From Brevundimonas sp. UBA5713 (GTDB taxonomy: Bacteria > Pseudomonadota > Alphaproteobacteria > Caulobacterales > Caulobacteraceae), in assembly GCF_002419815.1 (NCBI RefSeq), contig NZ_DIGV01000027.1:41479-62817 (forward strand): a DNA stretch of 21,339 nucleotides, given 5' to 3'. The notes below the pieces were generated by a model. It had not been told where the DNA came from. It saw nothing but the letters and a program-made list of their open reading frames with translations, and did not search any database. The translations under genes and the position numbers were made by a program. Below, in pieces: positions 13,921-20,516 of the stretch (position 1 is its first letter; every line of letters starts with the position of its first letter).

Positions 13921-13958
13921 GGTACGCGCACGGGGGAGAAGGCGCGTCGGGCGGGGCC

Positions 13959-14741
13959 TTAGTCCTGACGGACCTCGGCATCGCCCGAAAGGGTCTGGCG
14001 CAGTTCGGCCGGACGGCGCGTCAGACGCACCGCCGAGTCGCCCGAGCCATCGACCACGACCATGCCATTGGCCGAGGTTTTCACACCGGCGCTGCCCGTA
14101 GTGGTGATGGTGGCATCGGTGGTCAGCAGATCGTCCAGTTCAGCACGGCTGTGGCCCGAGGCGTCGACCTTCAACGTCTGGGTGCGGCCCTGCATTTCGA
14201 TGTCGGAACCGCCGGTCAGCACCAGTTCCAGAGACGGCTTGTCATAGCCGCGCACTTCCAGATCGGTACTGCCTTGCAGTTCGAACGACTGAACCGAGTT
14301 GGCATTGATGGTGATGTGCAGGGTTTCGCTGTCGCTCCAGCCGGTGATGCCGTCGCGGCCAATGCGCACATAGGCCGTGTCATTGGCGGCGCGCTCGGTC
14401 ATCAAAAGCTGGCCGTTCTGGAAGGTGATACGGTCGATCAGATCCTGCGGGCCGGTCAGCGTGATGCCGGGGGCGGCGTCGGTCTGGACATAGGTCACCT
14501 TGCCGGGAAGAGACACCGTGAGGCGCTGGGTGTCGGCCCAATCCAGGGTGCGCGTGGCCATAGGCTGGACTTCGGCCTCGACGGTGCGGTGGATGTTAAA
14601 GCCGCCGCGGCTGTTGTCGTCGATCACCCAGGTCCAGCTGTTGCGGGCAAGGTCTGCTCCGCCCATGGCGAGCGAGCCGCCAATGCCGACGATGGCCAGA
14701 ACCAGACCGGCACCGGAGATGATGAGGAGATTGCGGATCAT
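13959..14741 (-). CDS. GIN-domain (DUF2807) membrane-anchored or exported protein
   Basis: This is a 260-residue protein with a single N-terminal hydrophobic segment (residues 4-26), acting as signal peptide or anchor. Two regions follow: about 45-130, and a repetitive beta-rich part (about 140-245) full of alternating Ser/Thr/Gly/Asp strands (SFELQGSTDLEVRGY, LVLTGGSDIEMQGRTQ, LKVDASGHSRAELDDL, GMVVVDGSGDSAVRL). This is the pattern of the DUF2807/GIN beta-helix fold, described as an 'auto-transporter adhesin head' and similar in shape to the DUF4097/toastrack proteins. GAGG lies seven bases before the ATG. It is the third gene after padR and the HAAS gene, 34 bases downstream of the latter. 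It is probably the periplasmic output or sensor of that operon (inference). Confidence 0.8.
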   Translation of the reverse strand: MIRNLLIISGAGLVLAIVGIGGSLAMGGADLARNSWTWVIDDNSRGGFNIHRTVEAEVQPMATRTLDWADTQRLTVSLPGKVTYVQTDAAPGITLTGPQDLIDRITFQNGQLLMTERAANDTAYVRIGRDGITGWSDSETLHITINANSVQSFELQGSTDLEVRGYDKPSLELVLTGGSDIEMQGRTQTLKVDASGHSRAELDDLLTTDATITTTGSAGVKTSANGMVVVDGSGDSAVRLTRRPAELRQTLSGDAEVRQD

Positions 14742-14775
14742 AAGGAGTCCTCTCTTCTTTATGCTGCGGGCGCGA

Positions 14776-15345
14776 TCAGGCTTTGGCCGGTTCGAGCGCG
14801 GGTTTGACGACGCGATAGTGCAGGCGGGCGTACCAGATGGTCGCGTCGATCAACCACTTGGTCAGGATGGCCATGGCGGCCACCATAAAGATGCCGAGGC
14901 CCATCAGGCCGATACCCATCAGAATGGCGGCCAGAACACCGCCCGGCAGGCCGAGGAAGGGACCGACCACCATCACGCCGCCACCGGCGATGAAGACGCC
15001 GACGCCGCCGATCAGGAAGGTCAGCACCGTACCGAACACCGGCAGGACCAGCGGCAGCAGGATCAGGATGTCGATGGCCCCGAGGCCAAGGATGCCGAAC
15101 ACGGCGCCCATGGCATTGGAGGCGGTCGGTTGCTGGTTCCAGGCCTGTGCTCCGGCCTCCGCCTTGAGTTCGCGGGCCAGACGGTCCGGATTGCCGAGGG
15201 CGGCGGCCACATCCTCTTCGGTGCGGCCTGCGGCGAGGGCATCGTCGAAGTGGGCTTCATAGTCGGCCACGATGTCGTCAGCCGCTTTGGCGTTCAGGCC
15301 GATCAGACCTTTGCGCAGACGGGCGATGAATTCCGCACGGTTCAT
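14776..15345 (-). CDS. HAAS-domain (DUF1700) inner-membrane protein
   Basis: This is a 189-residue protein. Residues 1-65 form a cytoplasmic helical domain with the DUF1700/HAAS pattern: MNRAEFIARLRKGL, DIVADYEAHFDDALAAGRTEEDVAAALGNPDRLARELK. It is followed by three or four membrane helices (about 78-165) rich in Gly, Leu and Ile. HAAS domains are repeatedly found fused to or next to PadR-type regulators and are thought to pass a membrane signal to the regulator; that is family knowledge, not shown here. The ATG overlaps the stop of padR by four bases (ATGA at 15342-15345), so translation is coupled and equimolar synthesis is likely. A short basic cytoplasmic tail ends the protein. Confidence 0.86.
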   Translation of the reverse strand: MNRAEFIARLRKGLIGLNAKAADDIVADYEAHFDDALAAGRTEEDVAAALGNPDRLARELKAEAGAQAWNQQPTASNAMGAVFGILGLGAIDILILLPLVLPVFGTVLTFLIGGVGVFIAGGGVMVVGPFLGLPGGVLAAILMGIGLMGLGIFMVAAMAILTKWLIDATIWYARLHYRVVKPALEPAKA

Positions 15346-15734
15346 TGTTCGGCTCCGTTATTCGTGCTGGTTACTGAGGGGGCGGGCAGGGCGGTCGGCG
15401 GCTCCGACGAAGAGGTGTCGTCAAGCAGAGCCTCGACAGCGCGGGTAAAGGCGCGCCACTCGGAGGTCTGTCCCGCCAAGGCCTCGTGGCCCTTGGCCGT
15501 CAGCCGGTAATATTTACGCGACGGGCCGCTGGATGATTCGACCAGATAGGTCTCGACCAGACCGTCGGTCTGCATGCGGCGCATCAGCGGATAGATGGTG
15601 CCTTCGCCCATTCCGATCGTGTCGTTCAGGCGTGAGGCGATTTCGTAGGCGTAGCTGTCGCTGCGGGCCAACAGGGCCAGAACGCACAGACCTAGCACGC
15701 CTTTCTTCAACTGGATGTCGATGGTCTCGGGCAT
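15342..15734 (-). CDS. PadR-family transcriptional regulator
   Basis: This is a 130-residue winged-helix DNA-binding repressor. The PadR pattern is clear: IDIQLKKGVLGLCVLALLA, YAYEIASRLND, the recognition region GEGTIYPLMRRMQTDGLVET, the wing SSGPSRKYYRLTAKGHEAL, then a short helix (EWRAFTRAVEALL) and a disordered Ser/Pro tail. The ATG at 15734 has AGGGG five bases upstream. An in-frame upstream Met at 15803 would start inside the operator region and is rejected. The gene heads the padR-HAAS-GIN operon. Two palindromes, 32-62 bases upstream of the start, probably mediate autorepression. The inducer is unknown. Confidence 0.93.
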   Translation of the reverse strand: MPETIDIQLKKGVLGLCVLALLARSDSYAYEIASRLNDTIGMGEGTIYPLMRRMQTDGLVETYLVESSSGPSRKYYRLTAKGHEALAGQTSEWRAFTRAVEALLDDTSSSEPPTALPAPSVTSTNNGAEQ

Positions 15735-15765
15735 GTGATCCCCTTTCGATGAGTGAAGGGGTATC

Positions 15766-15796
15766 GCAAGGTATCTTGTGATGCAAGGTACCTTGC
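15766..15796. promoter_or_regulatory. Tandem palindromic operators upstream of padR
   Basis: GCAAGGTACCTTGC (15783-15796) is a perfect 14-bp palindrome. GCAAGGTATCTTGT (15766-15779) is a second copy with two changes. The two are offset by 17 bases, about one and a half to two helical turns. The position upstream of padR suggests binding of two PadR dimers and autorepression. They also lie about 190 bases before coxB. Confidence 0.7.
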
Positions 15797-15981
15797 TAAA
15801 CATGAACTAGAATTAATCGACCGCTTTCTCCCGGATGTGGCGATTCAGAGGCGAACCGTGCTTGCTCCTTTGAACGTGAGCCGATATGCACCGCCCAAAC
15901 GCTGCGGTTCGAACGGGCCCCAGCGCGTTTGCGATTGCTTCGCAGGCGTCTGCAGAAGAACGGTTTATGAGGACTTCTCGA
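15797..15981 (+). promoter_or_regulatory. Upstream region of the cytochrome oxidase cluster
   Basis: About 185 bases between the PadR operators and coxB. It must hold the cox promoter. AT-rich DNA at 15797-15820 is the likeliest core, but I could not place boxes with proper spacing. It also contains a GANTC site (15842-15846) and a small hairpin, TGCGA (15930-15934) / TCGCA (15940-15944). No gene is seen here. Confidence 0.4.
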
Positions 15982-16932
15982 ATGGGGATGGGCAAGCGAG
16001 CCTTGGCGCGGTGGGGGGCAGGTTTGACCTCGTCCGCGCTTGCCGCCTTCGTCGCCGCGCCGACTTGGGCGCAGGAACTTTTGGGTCAACCGACCCCGGG
16101 TGGTATCGGTCTTCAAGCGGCTGCGGCTCCGCTGAAGCACGAAGTGCATTTCTTCCACCAGTATGTGCTGCTGCCGATGTGCATTGGTATCAGTGCGCTG
16201 GTGCTGGCACTGCTGCTGTGGATCATCGTGCGCTATAACAAGCGTGCGAACCCGACCCCGGCCAAATGGAGCCACAACACCACGATCGAAGTGATCTGGA
16301 CGGTTGTGCCGGTGCTGATCCTTCTGGTGATCGCCCTGTTCTCGTTCCGCCTGCTGTTCGCTTACGAGGACATGCCGGAACCGGATGTCCGCGTGAAGGT
16401 GACCGGCAACCAGTGGAACTGGGCCTACGAGTATCCGGACCACAAGGTGCCGGAATACATCTCGAACATGCTGCCCGAAGACAAGACCACCAAGCAGCTG
16501 TACCGCTTGGCGGCCGATGAGCCGATGGTTGTGCCGGTGGGCGCGACGGTCGAAATGCTGATCACCGCTTCGGACGTGATCCACGCTGTGGCCGTTCCGG
16601 CCTTCGGCGTGAAGATCGACGCCATCCCGGGCCGTACGAACCACACCTGGTTCAAAGCCGAGAAGGTTGGCACCTACTATGGCCAGTGCTCGGAGCTGTG
16701 CGGCGTGGACCACGCCTTTATGCCGATCCAGGTCAATGTGGTAACGCAAGCCGAGTTCGAAGCCTGGGTCGCCTCTAAGGGCGGTTCCATGCCGGGTACC
16801 GAAGAAGCCGCCCCAGAGGCTGGTGATGCGGCTGCTGCTCCGGCTGCCGACGCCGCTGCGACCGAGGCTGCTGCCTCGGCTGAAGCCCCGACCGAAGCTG
16901 ATGCAGCGGCTGCTGCTCCGGCTGCCCAATAA
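15982..16932 (+). CDS. coxB: Cytochrome c oxidase subunit II
   Basis: This subunit of the aa3 terminal oxidase accepts electrons from cytochrome c through the binuclear CuA centre in the periplasm. It has 316 residues. A signal peptide (about 1-30, ending WAQ) is followed by two membrane helices (about 59-80 and 96-120) and the cupredoxin domain. All CuA ligands are present with standard spacing: H201, C236, E238, C240, H244 and M247 (the motif reads CSELCGVDHAFM). The aromatic electron-entry patch QWNWAYEY is also present. The last 45 or so residues are a low-complexity Ala/Glu/Pro tail that contains an internal duplication. I start at the ATG at 15982, with GAGGA eight bases upstream. ATG 15967 is an alternative; the frame is open to 15886. 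It is the first gene of the cox cluster. Confidence 0.96.
   Translation: MGMGKRALARWGAGLTSSALAAFVAAPTWAQELLGQPTPGGIGLQAAAAPLKHEVHFFHQYVLLPMCIGISALVLALLLWIIVRYNKRANPTPAKWSHNTTIEVIWTVVPVLILLVIALFSFRLLFAYEDMPEPDVRVKVTGNQWNWAYEYPDHKVPEYISNMLPEDKTTKQLYRLAADEPMVVPVGATVEMLITASDVIHAVAVPAFGVKIDAIPGRTNHTWFKAEKVGTYYGQCSELCGVDHAFMPIQVNVVTQAEFEAWVASKGGSMPGTEEAAPEAGDAAAAPAADAAATEAAASAEAPTEADAAAAAPAAQ
16828..16926 (+). repeat. Direct repeat in the coxB 3' end
   Basis: A 21-base block beginning GCGGCTGCTGCTCC occurs identically at 16828-16848 and 16906-16926, 78 bases apart. It encodes the repeated AAAAPAA segments of the Ala-rich tail of subunit II. Confidence 0.8.
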
Positions 16933-16955
16933 GCTTATTGCGAGAGCACACAGAC

Positions 16956-18599
16956 ATGGCTAGCGCTAGCGCAACAGACAATCATATGCCGGGGTTCTTC
17001 ACCCGCTGGTTCTTCTCGACGAACCACAAAGACATCGGCGTCCTTTATCTTATCTTCGCCATCTTCACCGGTCTGGTGGGTGGTGCCCTGTCGGGCCTGA
17101 TCCGTTGGGAACTGGCCGAGCCGGGTATCCAGCTGTTCAAGGAAGGCACGATCATCCAGCAACTGGGTATCGTGGAAGCCTCCAAGCACGGCTTTAACGT
17201 CACGGTCACGGCGCACGCCCTGATCATGGTGTTCTTCGTGGTCATGCCGGCCACCATGGGTGGCTTTGCCAACTACTTCACGCCGATCATGATCGGTGCA
17301 CCAGATATGGCCTTCCCGCGCCTGAACAACATCTCGTTCTGGATGCTGGTCGCCGCCTTTATCCTGCTGTGCATGTCGATGTTTGTGGACGGTGGTCCGG
17401 GCCGCGGCTTCGGCGGTGGCTGGACGGCCTATCCGCCGCTGTCGACCATGGGCCACACCGGTCCGTCGTTCGATCTGGCGATTTTCGCCCTGCACATTGC
17501 CGGTATCTCGTCGATCCTCGGTTCGATCAACTTCATCACCACCATCTTCAACATGCGCGCGCCGGGCATGACCCTGCACCGTATGCCGCTGTTTGCGTGG
17601 GGCGTGCTGATCACGGCCTTCCTGCTGCTGCTGTCGCTGCCGGTTCTGGCAGGCGCCATCACCATGCTGCTGACCGACCGTAACTTCGGCACCTCGTTCT
17701 TCGATCCGGCCGGCGGCGGTGACCCGGTCATGTACCAGCACCTTTTCTGGTTCTTCGGTCACCCTGAAGTGTACATCATGATCCTGCCGGGCTTCGGCAT
17801 GATCTCGCACATCGTGTCGACCTTCTCGAAGAAGCCGATCTTCGGCTACCTCGCCATGGCCTACGCCATGGTCGCCATCGGCTTCATCGGCTTCATCGTG
17901 TGGGCTCACCACATGTACACCGTCGGCATGACCATCGAGCTGCGCGCCTACTTCGTGGCCGCCACCATGATCATCGCCGTGCCAACGGGCGTGAAAATTT
18001 TCTCGTGGATCGCCACCATGTGGGGCGGCTCGCTGACCTTCAAAACCCCGATGCTTTGGGCTATCGGCTTCATCTTCCTGTTCACCGTCGGTGGTGTGAC
18101 CGGTGTGGTGCTGTCGAACGCCGGCATGGACTACTCGCTGCACGACACCTACTACGTCGTCGCCCACTTCCACTATGTGCTGTCGCTGGGTGCCGTCTTC
18201 TCAATCTTCGCCGGTTTCTACTACTGGTTCGAGAAGATGTTTGGCGTGAAGTACAACGAGTTCCTGGGCCAGCTGCACTTCTGGGTCATGTTCGTCGGTG
18301 TGAACGTGATCTTCTTCCCGCAGCACTTCCTGGGTCTGCAAGGCATGCCGCGTCGTTACATCGACTATCCGGAAGCCTACACCCTGTGGAACCACGTCTC
18401 GTCGGTCGGCTATCTGATCACCATCGTCGGCGTTGGCATCTTCCTGATCATGCTTCTGGAAGCTGCTATCCGTCGTCGTCCGGCTGAAGCCAACCCGTGG
18501 GGCGAGGGTGCAACCACCTTGGAGTGGACCCTGTCCTCGCCGCCTCCGCACCACCAGTTCAACGAACTGCCGGTGGTGAAGGCGGACGACCACCACTAA
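16956..18599 (+). CDS. ctaD: Cytochrome c oxidase subunit I
   Basis: This is the catalytic subunit of the A-type aa3 oxidase, with 547 residues and 12 membrane helices. It reduces oxygen at heme a3-CuB and pumps protons. Heme a ligands are H87 and H406, the heme a3 ligand is H404, and the CuB ligands are H269, H318 and H319, with the cross-linked tyrosine Y273 in HPEVY. Proton paths are complete: D117 at the D-channel entry, E271 at its end, and K347 for the K channel. All of these fit the Paracoccus numbering with a constant offset of seven. I start at the ATG at 16956, with GAGAG upstream; the TTG at 16938 is too far upstream to be sensible. It is 23 bases after coxB and followed by a large hairpin before ctaB. 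Confidence 0.98.
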   Translation: MASASATDNHMPGFFTRWFFSTNHKDIGVLYLIFAIFTGLVGGALSGLIRWELAEPGIQLFKEGTIIQQLGIVEASKHGFNVTVTAHALIMVFFVVMPATMGGFANYFTPIMIGAPDMAFPRLNNISFWMLVAAFILLCMSMFVDGGPGRGFGGGWTAYPPLSTMGHTGPSFDLAIFALHIAGISSILGSINFITTIFNMRAPGMTLHRMPLFAWGVLITAFLLLLSLPVLAGAITMLLTDRNFGTSFFDPAGGGDPVMYQHLFWFFGHPEVYIMILPGFGMISHIVSTFSKKPIFGYLAMAYAMVAIGFIGFIVWAHHMYTVGMTIELRAYFVAATMIIAVPTGVKIFSWIATMWGGSLTFKTPMLWAIGFIFLFTVGGVTGVVLSNAGMDYSLHDTYYVVAHFHYVLSLGAVFSIFAGFYYWFEKMFGVKYNEFLGQLHFWVMFVGVNVIFFPQHFLGLQGMPRRYIDYPEAYTLWNHVSSVGYLITIVGVGIFLIMLLEAAIRRRPAEANPWGEGATTLEWTLSSPPPHHQFNELPVVKADDHH

Positions 18600-18625
18600 T
18601 CCCTCTCCCGGGATAAAAAATGGAG

Positions 18626-18659
18626 AGGCCGCCCTTTCGGTGATACGAAGGGGCGGCCT
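18626..18659. terminator. Long hairpin between ctaD and ctaB
   Basis: Fourteen-bp stem AGGCCGCCCTTTCG (18626-18639) / CGAAGGGGCGGCCT (18646-18659) with one G-T pair and a six-base loop. On the plus strand it is followed by TCGCCTT, a poor T tract, so it may attenuate or act as a processing or stability element. It ends nine bases before the ctaB ATG and contains the only purine-rich RBS candidate. Confidence 0.65.
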
Positions 18660-18668
18660 TCGCCTTAT

Positions 18669-19637
18669 ATGAGTATGACCCAGCACCAAGCCCCCCTGAT
18701 CTCGACTGCCCAGCCGGAAGACTATTTCCAGCTCTTGAAGCCGCGCGTCATGTCGCTGGTGGTGTTCACCGCCGTGACCGGCCTGATTGCAGCGCAGGGC
18801 CAGTTGCCCTTGCTCAACGCCGTCGTGGCGGTGATCTGTATCGCCGTGGGGGCAGGCGCTGCCGGTGCGCTGAACATGGCATTGGAAGGCGAAACCGATG
18901 CTCTGATGCGTCGCACGCGAGGCCGCCCCGTGGCGGCTGGCCGCGTCCGCAAAAACGACGCCATGGCCTATGGCGTCATCCTCTCGATTTTCTCGGTCAT
19001 GCTGCTGGGCATGACGACCAACTGGCTGGCCGGTGGCCTGCTGGCGCTGACCATCGTCTACTACGCCGCCTTCTATACGCTGCTGTTGAAGCGCCGCACG
19101 CCCCAGAACATCGTCATTGGCGGTGCGGCAGGGGCGTTCCCGCCGGTGATTGGCTGGGCGGCGGCAACGGGCTCGGCCCCGTGGCAGGCGTGGCTGCTGT
19201 TCGCGATCATCTTCCTGTGGACCCCGCCGCACTCGTGGGCGCTGGCCCTGTATTCGGCCGGTGACTATGCCAAGGCCGGCATTCCGATGATGCCGGTGGC
19301 GCGCGGAGCCAAATCCACCCGTCTGCAAATCCTGATCTACACCCTGATCTTTGTGCCGATCGCCATTGCGCCGGCCCTGGTGGGCGTGGGCGGTGTGATT
19401 TATGGCGTGGTGTCGGTCACGGGTGGTCTGTTCTTCCTGTATCTGGCGCTGCGCCTGTGGCGCTCGCGTGCAGGCGACCAGCCGGACAAGGCCGAGGCTG
19501 TGGGACGCGAAGCCGCATTGTATGACGTGCGCGCAGAGGCCAAACCGGCCCGCAATCTGTTTGCCTTTTCCATCCTGTATCTGATGGCTCTGTTCTCGGC
19601 CCTTCTGGTCGAGCAGCTGCCCGTCATTGGAGTCTGA
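18669..19637 (+). CDS. ctaB: Heme O synthase (protoheme IX farnesyltransferase)
   Basis: This is a UbiA-superfamily membrane prenyltransferase (also named cyoE) that adds farnesyl to heme b to make heme O, the precursor of heme A for subunit I. It has 322 residues and about nine hydrophobic helices. The first prenyl-diphosphate motif reads NMALEGETDALMRRTRGRP (N69, E73, D77), with glutamate where NxxxDxxxD is usual. The heme-associated loop TPPHSWALALYSAGDYAKAG and PMMPV are canonical. The ATG at 18669 is used (ATG 18675 is possible). No Shine-Dalgarno sequence is free of the upstream hairpin. It is followed after six bases by the CoxF-like gene, inside the cox cluster. Confidence 0.95.
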   Translation: MSMTQHQAPLISTAQPEDYFQLLKPRVMSLVVFTAVTGLIAAQGQLPLLNAVVAVICIAVGAGAAGALNMALEGETDALMRRTRGRPVAAGRVRKNDAMAYGVILSIFSVMLLGMTTNWLAGGLLALTIVYYAAFYTLLLKRRTPQNIVIGGAAGAFPPVIGWAAATGSAPWQAWLLFAIIFLWTPPHSWALALYSAGDYAKAGIPMMPVARGAKSTRLQILIYTLIFVPIAIAPALVGVGGVIYGVVSVTGGLFFLYLALRLWRSRAGDQPDKAEAVGREAALYDVRAEAKPARNLFAFSILYLMALFSALLVEQLPVIGV

Positions 19638-19643
19638 TCCCCG

Positions 19644-19877
19644 ATGAGCGAATTCATCAAACTGACCGATGAGCAGGTGAAGGCGCGCAAGCGTCGCAAC
19701 ATCGCCATCGCCATGGGTCTGCTGGTCTTTATCGCCACCGTCTATGCGATCACCGTCTCGCGCATGCATACCAACAACGAGGCCCGTAAGGCGGCGGATG
19801 CTGCCCACAACGCCGAGATGGGCGTGACGGTGTCCCAGCCTCAGGTCGTCGCCCCAGCGGGCGCGGAGGGGCAGTAA
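19644..19877 (+). CDS. Small CoxF-like membrane protein of the cytochrome oxidase cluster
   Basis: This 77-residue protein has a basic, helical N-terminus (LTDEQVKARKRRN), one membrane helix (about residues 19-39) and a polar Ala/Glu/Gln tail, giving an N-in, C-out topology. Small proteins with this LT.EQ.KAR..RN + TM layout occur between ctaB and ctaG in many alphaproteobacteria and are called CoxF or hypothetical. The function is not established; an oxidase assembly role is inferred from position. GGAG lies 11 bases before the ATG. Its TAA stop overlaps the ATG of ctaG by one base (TAATG), which indicates coupled translation. Confidence 0.85.
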   Translation: MSEFIKLTDEQVKARKRRNIAIAMGLLVFIATVYAITVSRMHTNNEARKAADAAHNAEMGVTVSQPQVVAPAGAEGQ

Positions 19878-20443
19878 TGTCGGACGAATCGCCCAAGGCG
19901 AAGGATCGCAAGAATCTCGTGGCGATCCTGTGCGTTCTGGGTGTGATGGGGATGACAGGGGCGGCCTTTGCGGCGGTTCCTCTTTATCGCCTGTTCTGTC
20001 AGGTGACCGGTTTTGGCGGCACGGTGATGACGGCCACCGAGGCCCCGACCGTGGTGCTGGAAGATTCGGTCGCCATCCACTTCGACACCAATGTGCGTAA
20101 TCTGCCTTTGGAGTTCGAAGCCGAGGAGGTCACCCAGCGCGTCAAGATCGGCGCAACGGGCATGGCCTATTTCCGCGTCAAGAACACTTCGGACCAGCCC
20201 GTTCACGCCACCGCAGGCTATAATGTGGTGCCGCAAAAGGCCGGTCCGTATTTCCAGAAGCTGCAATGCTTCTGCTTCGAAGGGCAGGAAATCGCCCCCG
20301 GGGCCGAGGTTGTCTTCCCCGTCCAGTATTTCGTCGCGCCGGAAATGGCGACGGATCGGGAAGGGCGCGGCATCAAAGAAATCACGCTGAGCTACACATT
20401 TTACCCAACCAAGGGTTTTGATCCGTCAGTTTCAGCCCAATAG
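19877..20443 (+). CDS. ctaG: Cytochrome c oxidase assembly protein CtaG (Cox11 family)
   Basis: This is a copper chaperone that delivers copper to the CuB site of subunit I. It has 188 residues, with one N-terminal membrane helix (about 14-34) and a periplasmic immunoglobulin-like domain. The copper-binding motif CFCFEGQ is present (C131 and C133), as is the third conserved cysteine C41 in PLYRLFCQVTGFGG. The C-terminal block ITLSYTFYP is typical. GGAGGGG lies five bases before the ATG, giving strong initiation plus coupling to the preceding small gene. It is complete and of normal length. The 73-base gap to ctaE contains a possible promoter. Confidence 0.96.
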   Translation: MSDESPKAKDRKNLVAILCVLGVMGMTGAAFAAVPLYRLFCQVTGFGGTVMTATEAPTVVLEDSVAIHFDTNVRNLPLEFEAEEVTQRVKIGATGMAYFRVKNTSDQPVHATAGYNVVPQKAGPYFQKLQCFCFEGQEIAPGAEVVFPVQYFVAPEMATDREGRGIKEITLSYTFYPTKGFDPSVSAQ

Positions 20444-20446
20444 GCA

Positions 20447-20476
20447 TTGGCAAAGCCTGTTCGGCGACGCTATAGC
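20447..20476 (+). promoter_or_regulatory. Candidate internal promoter for ctaE
   Basis: TTGGCA (20447-20452), a 16-18-base spacer, then GCTATAGC (20469-20476). The latter matches the Caulobacter housekeeping -10 pattern GCTANAWC at seven of eight positions. It is the only gap over 30 bases in the ctaB-ctaE part of the cluster. Confidence 0.4.
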
Positions 20477-20516
20477 CCGTATCAAACGACTCTTGCCTTA
20501 ATTCAGAGACCCTGGA

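Noticed and set aside
13817..13981. N-terminal extension of TldD by 55 residues
   Set aside because: The extension is Pro/Arg/Ala-rich, overlaps the terminator of the upstream operon, and is absent from the family's normal length. Start set at 13816.
15735..15803. N-terminal extension of PadR from the ATG at 15803
   Set aside because: It would run through both operator palindromes. The ATG at 15734 has a good RBS and gives the normal PadR N-terminus.
15898..15950. tRNA-like segment GGTTCGAAC upstream of coxB
   Set aside because: It resembles a T-loop core, but no acceptor stem, D arm or anticodon arm can be formed around it.
16935..19808. Long minus-strand open frames (412 and 535 codons) antisense to ctaD and ctaB
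   Set aside because: Shadows of highly expressed oxidase genes. They are dense in His, Gln and Asp and have no recognisable domain.
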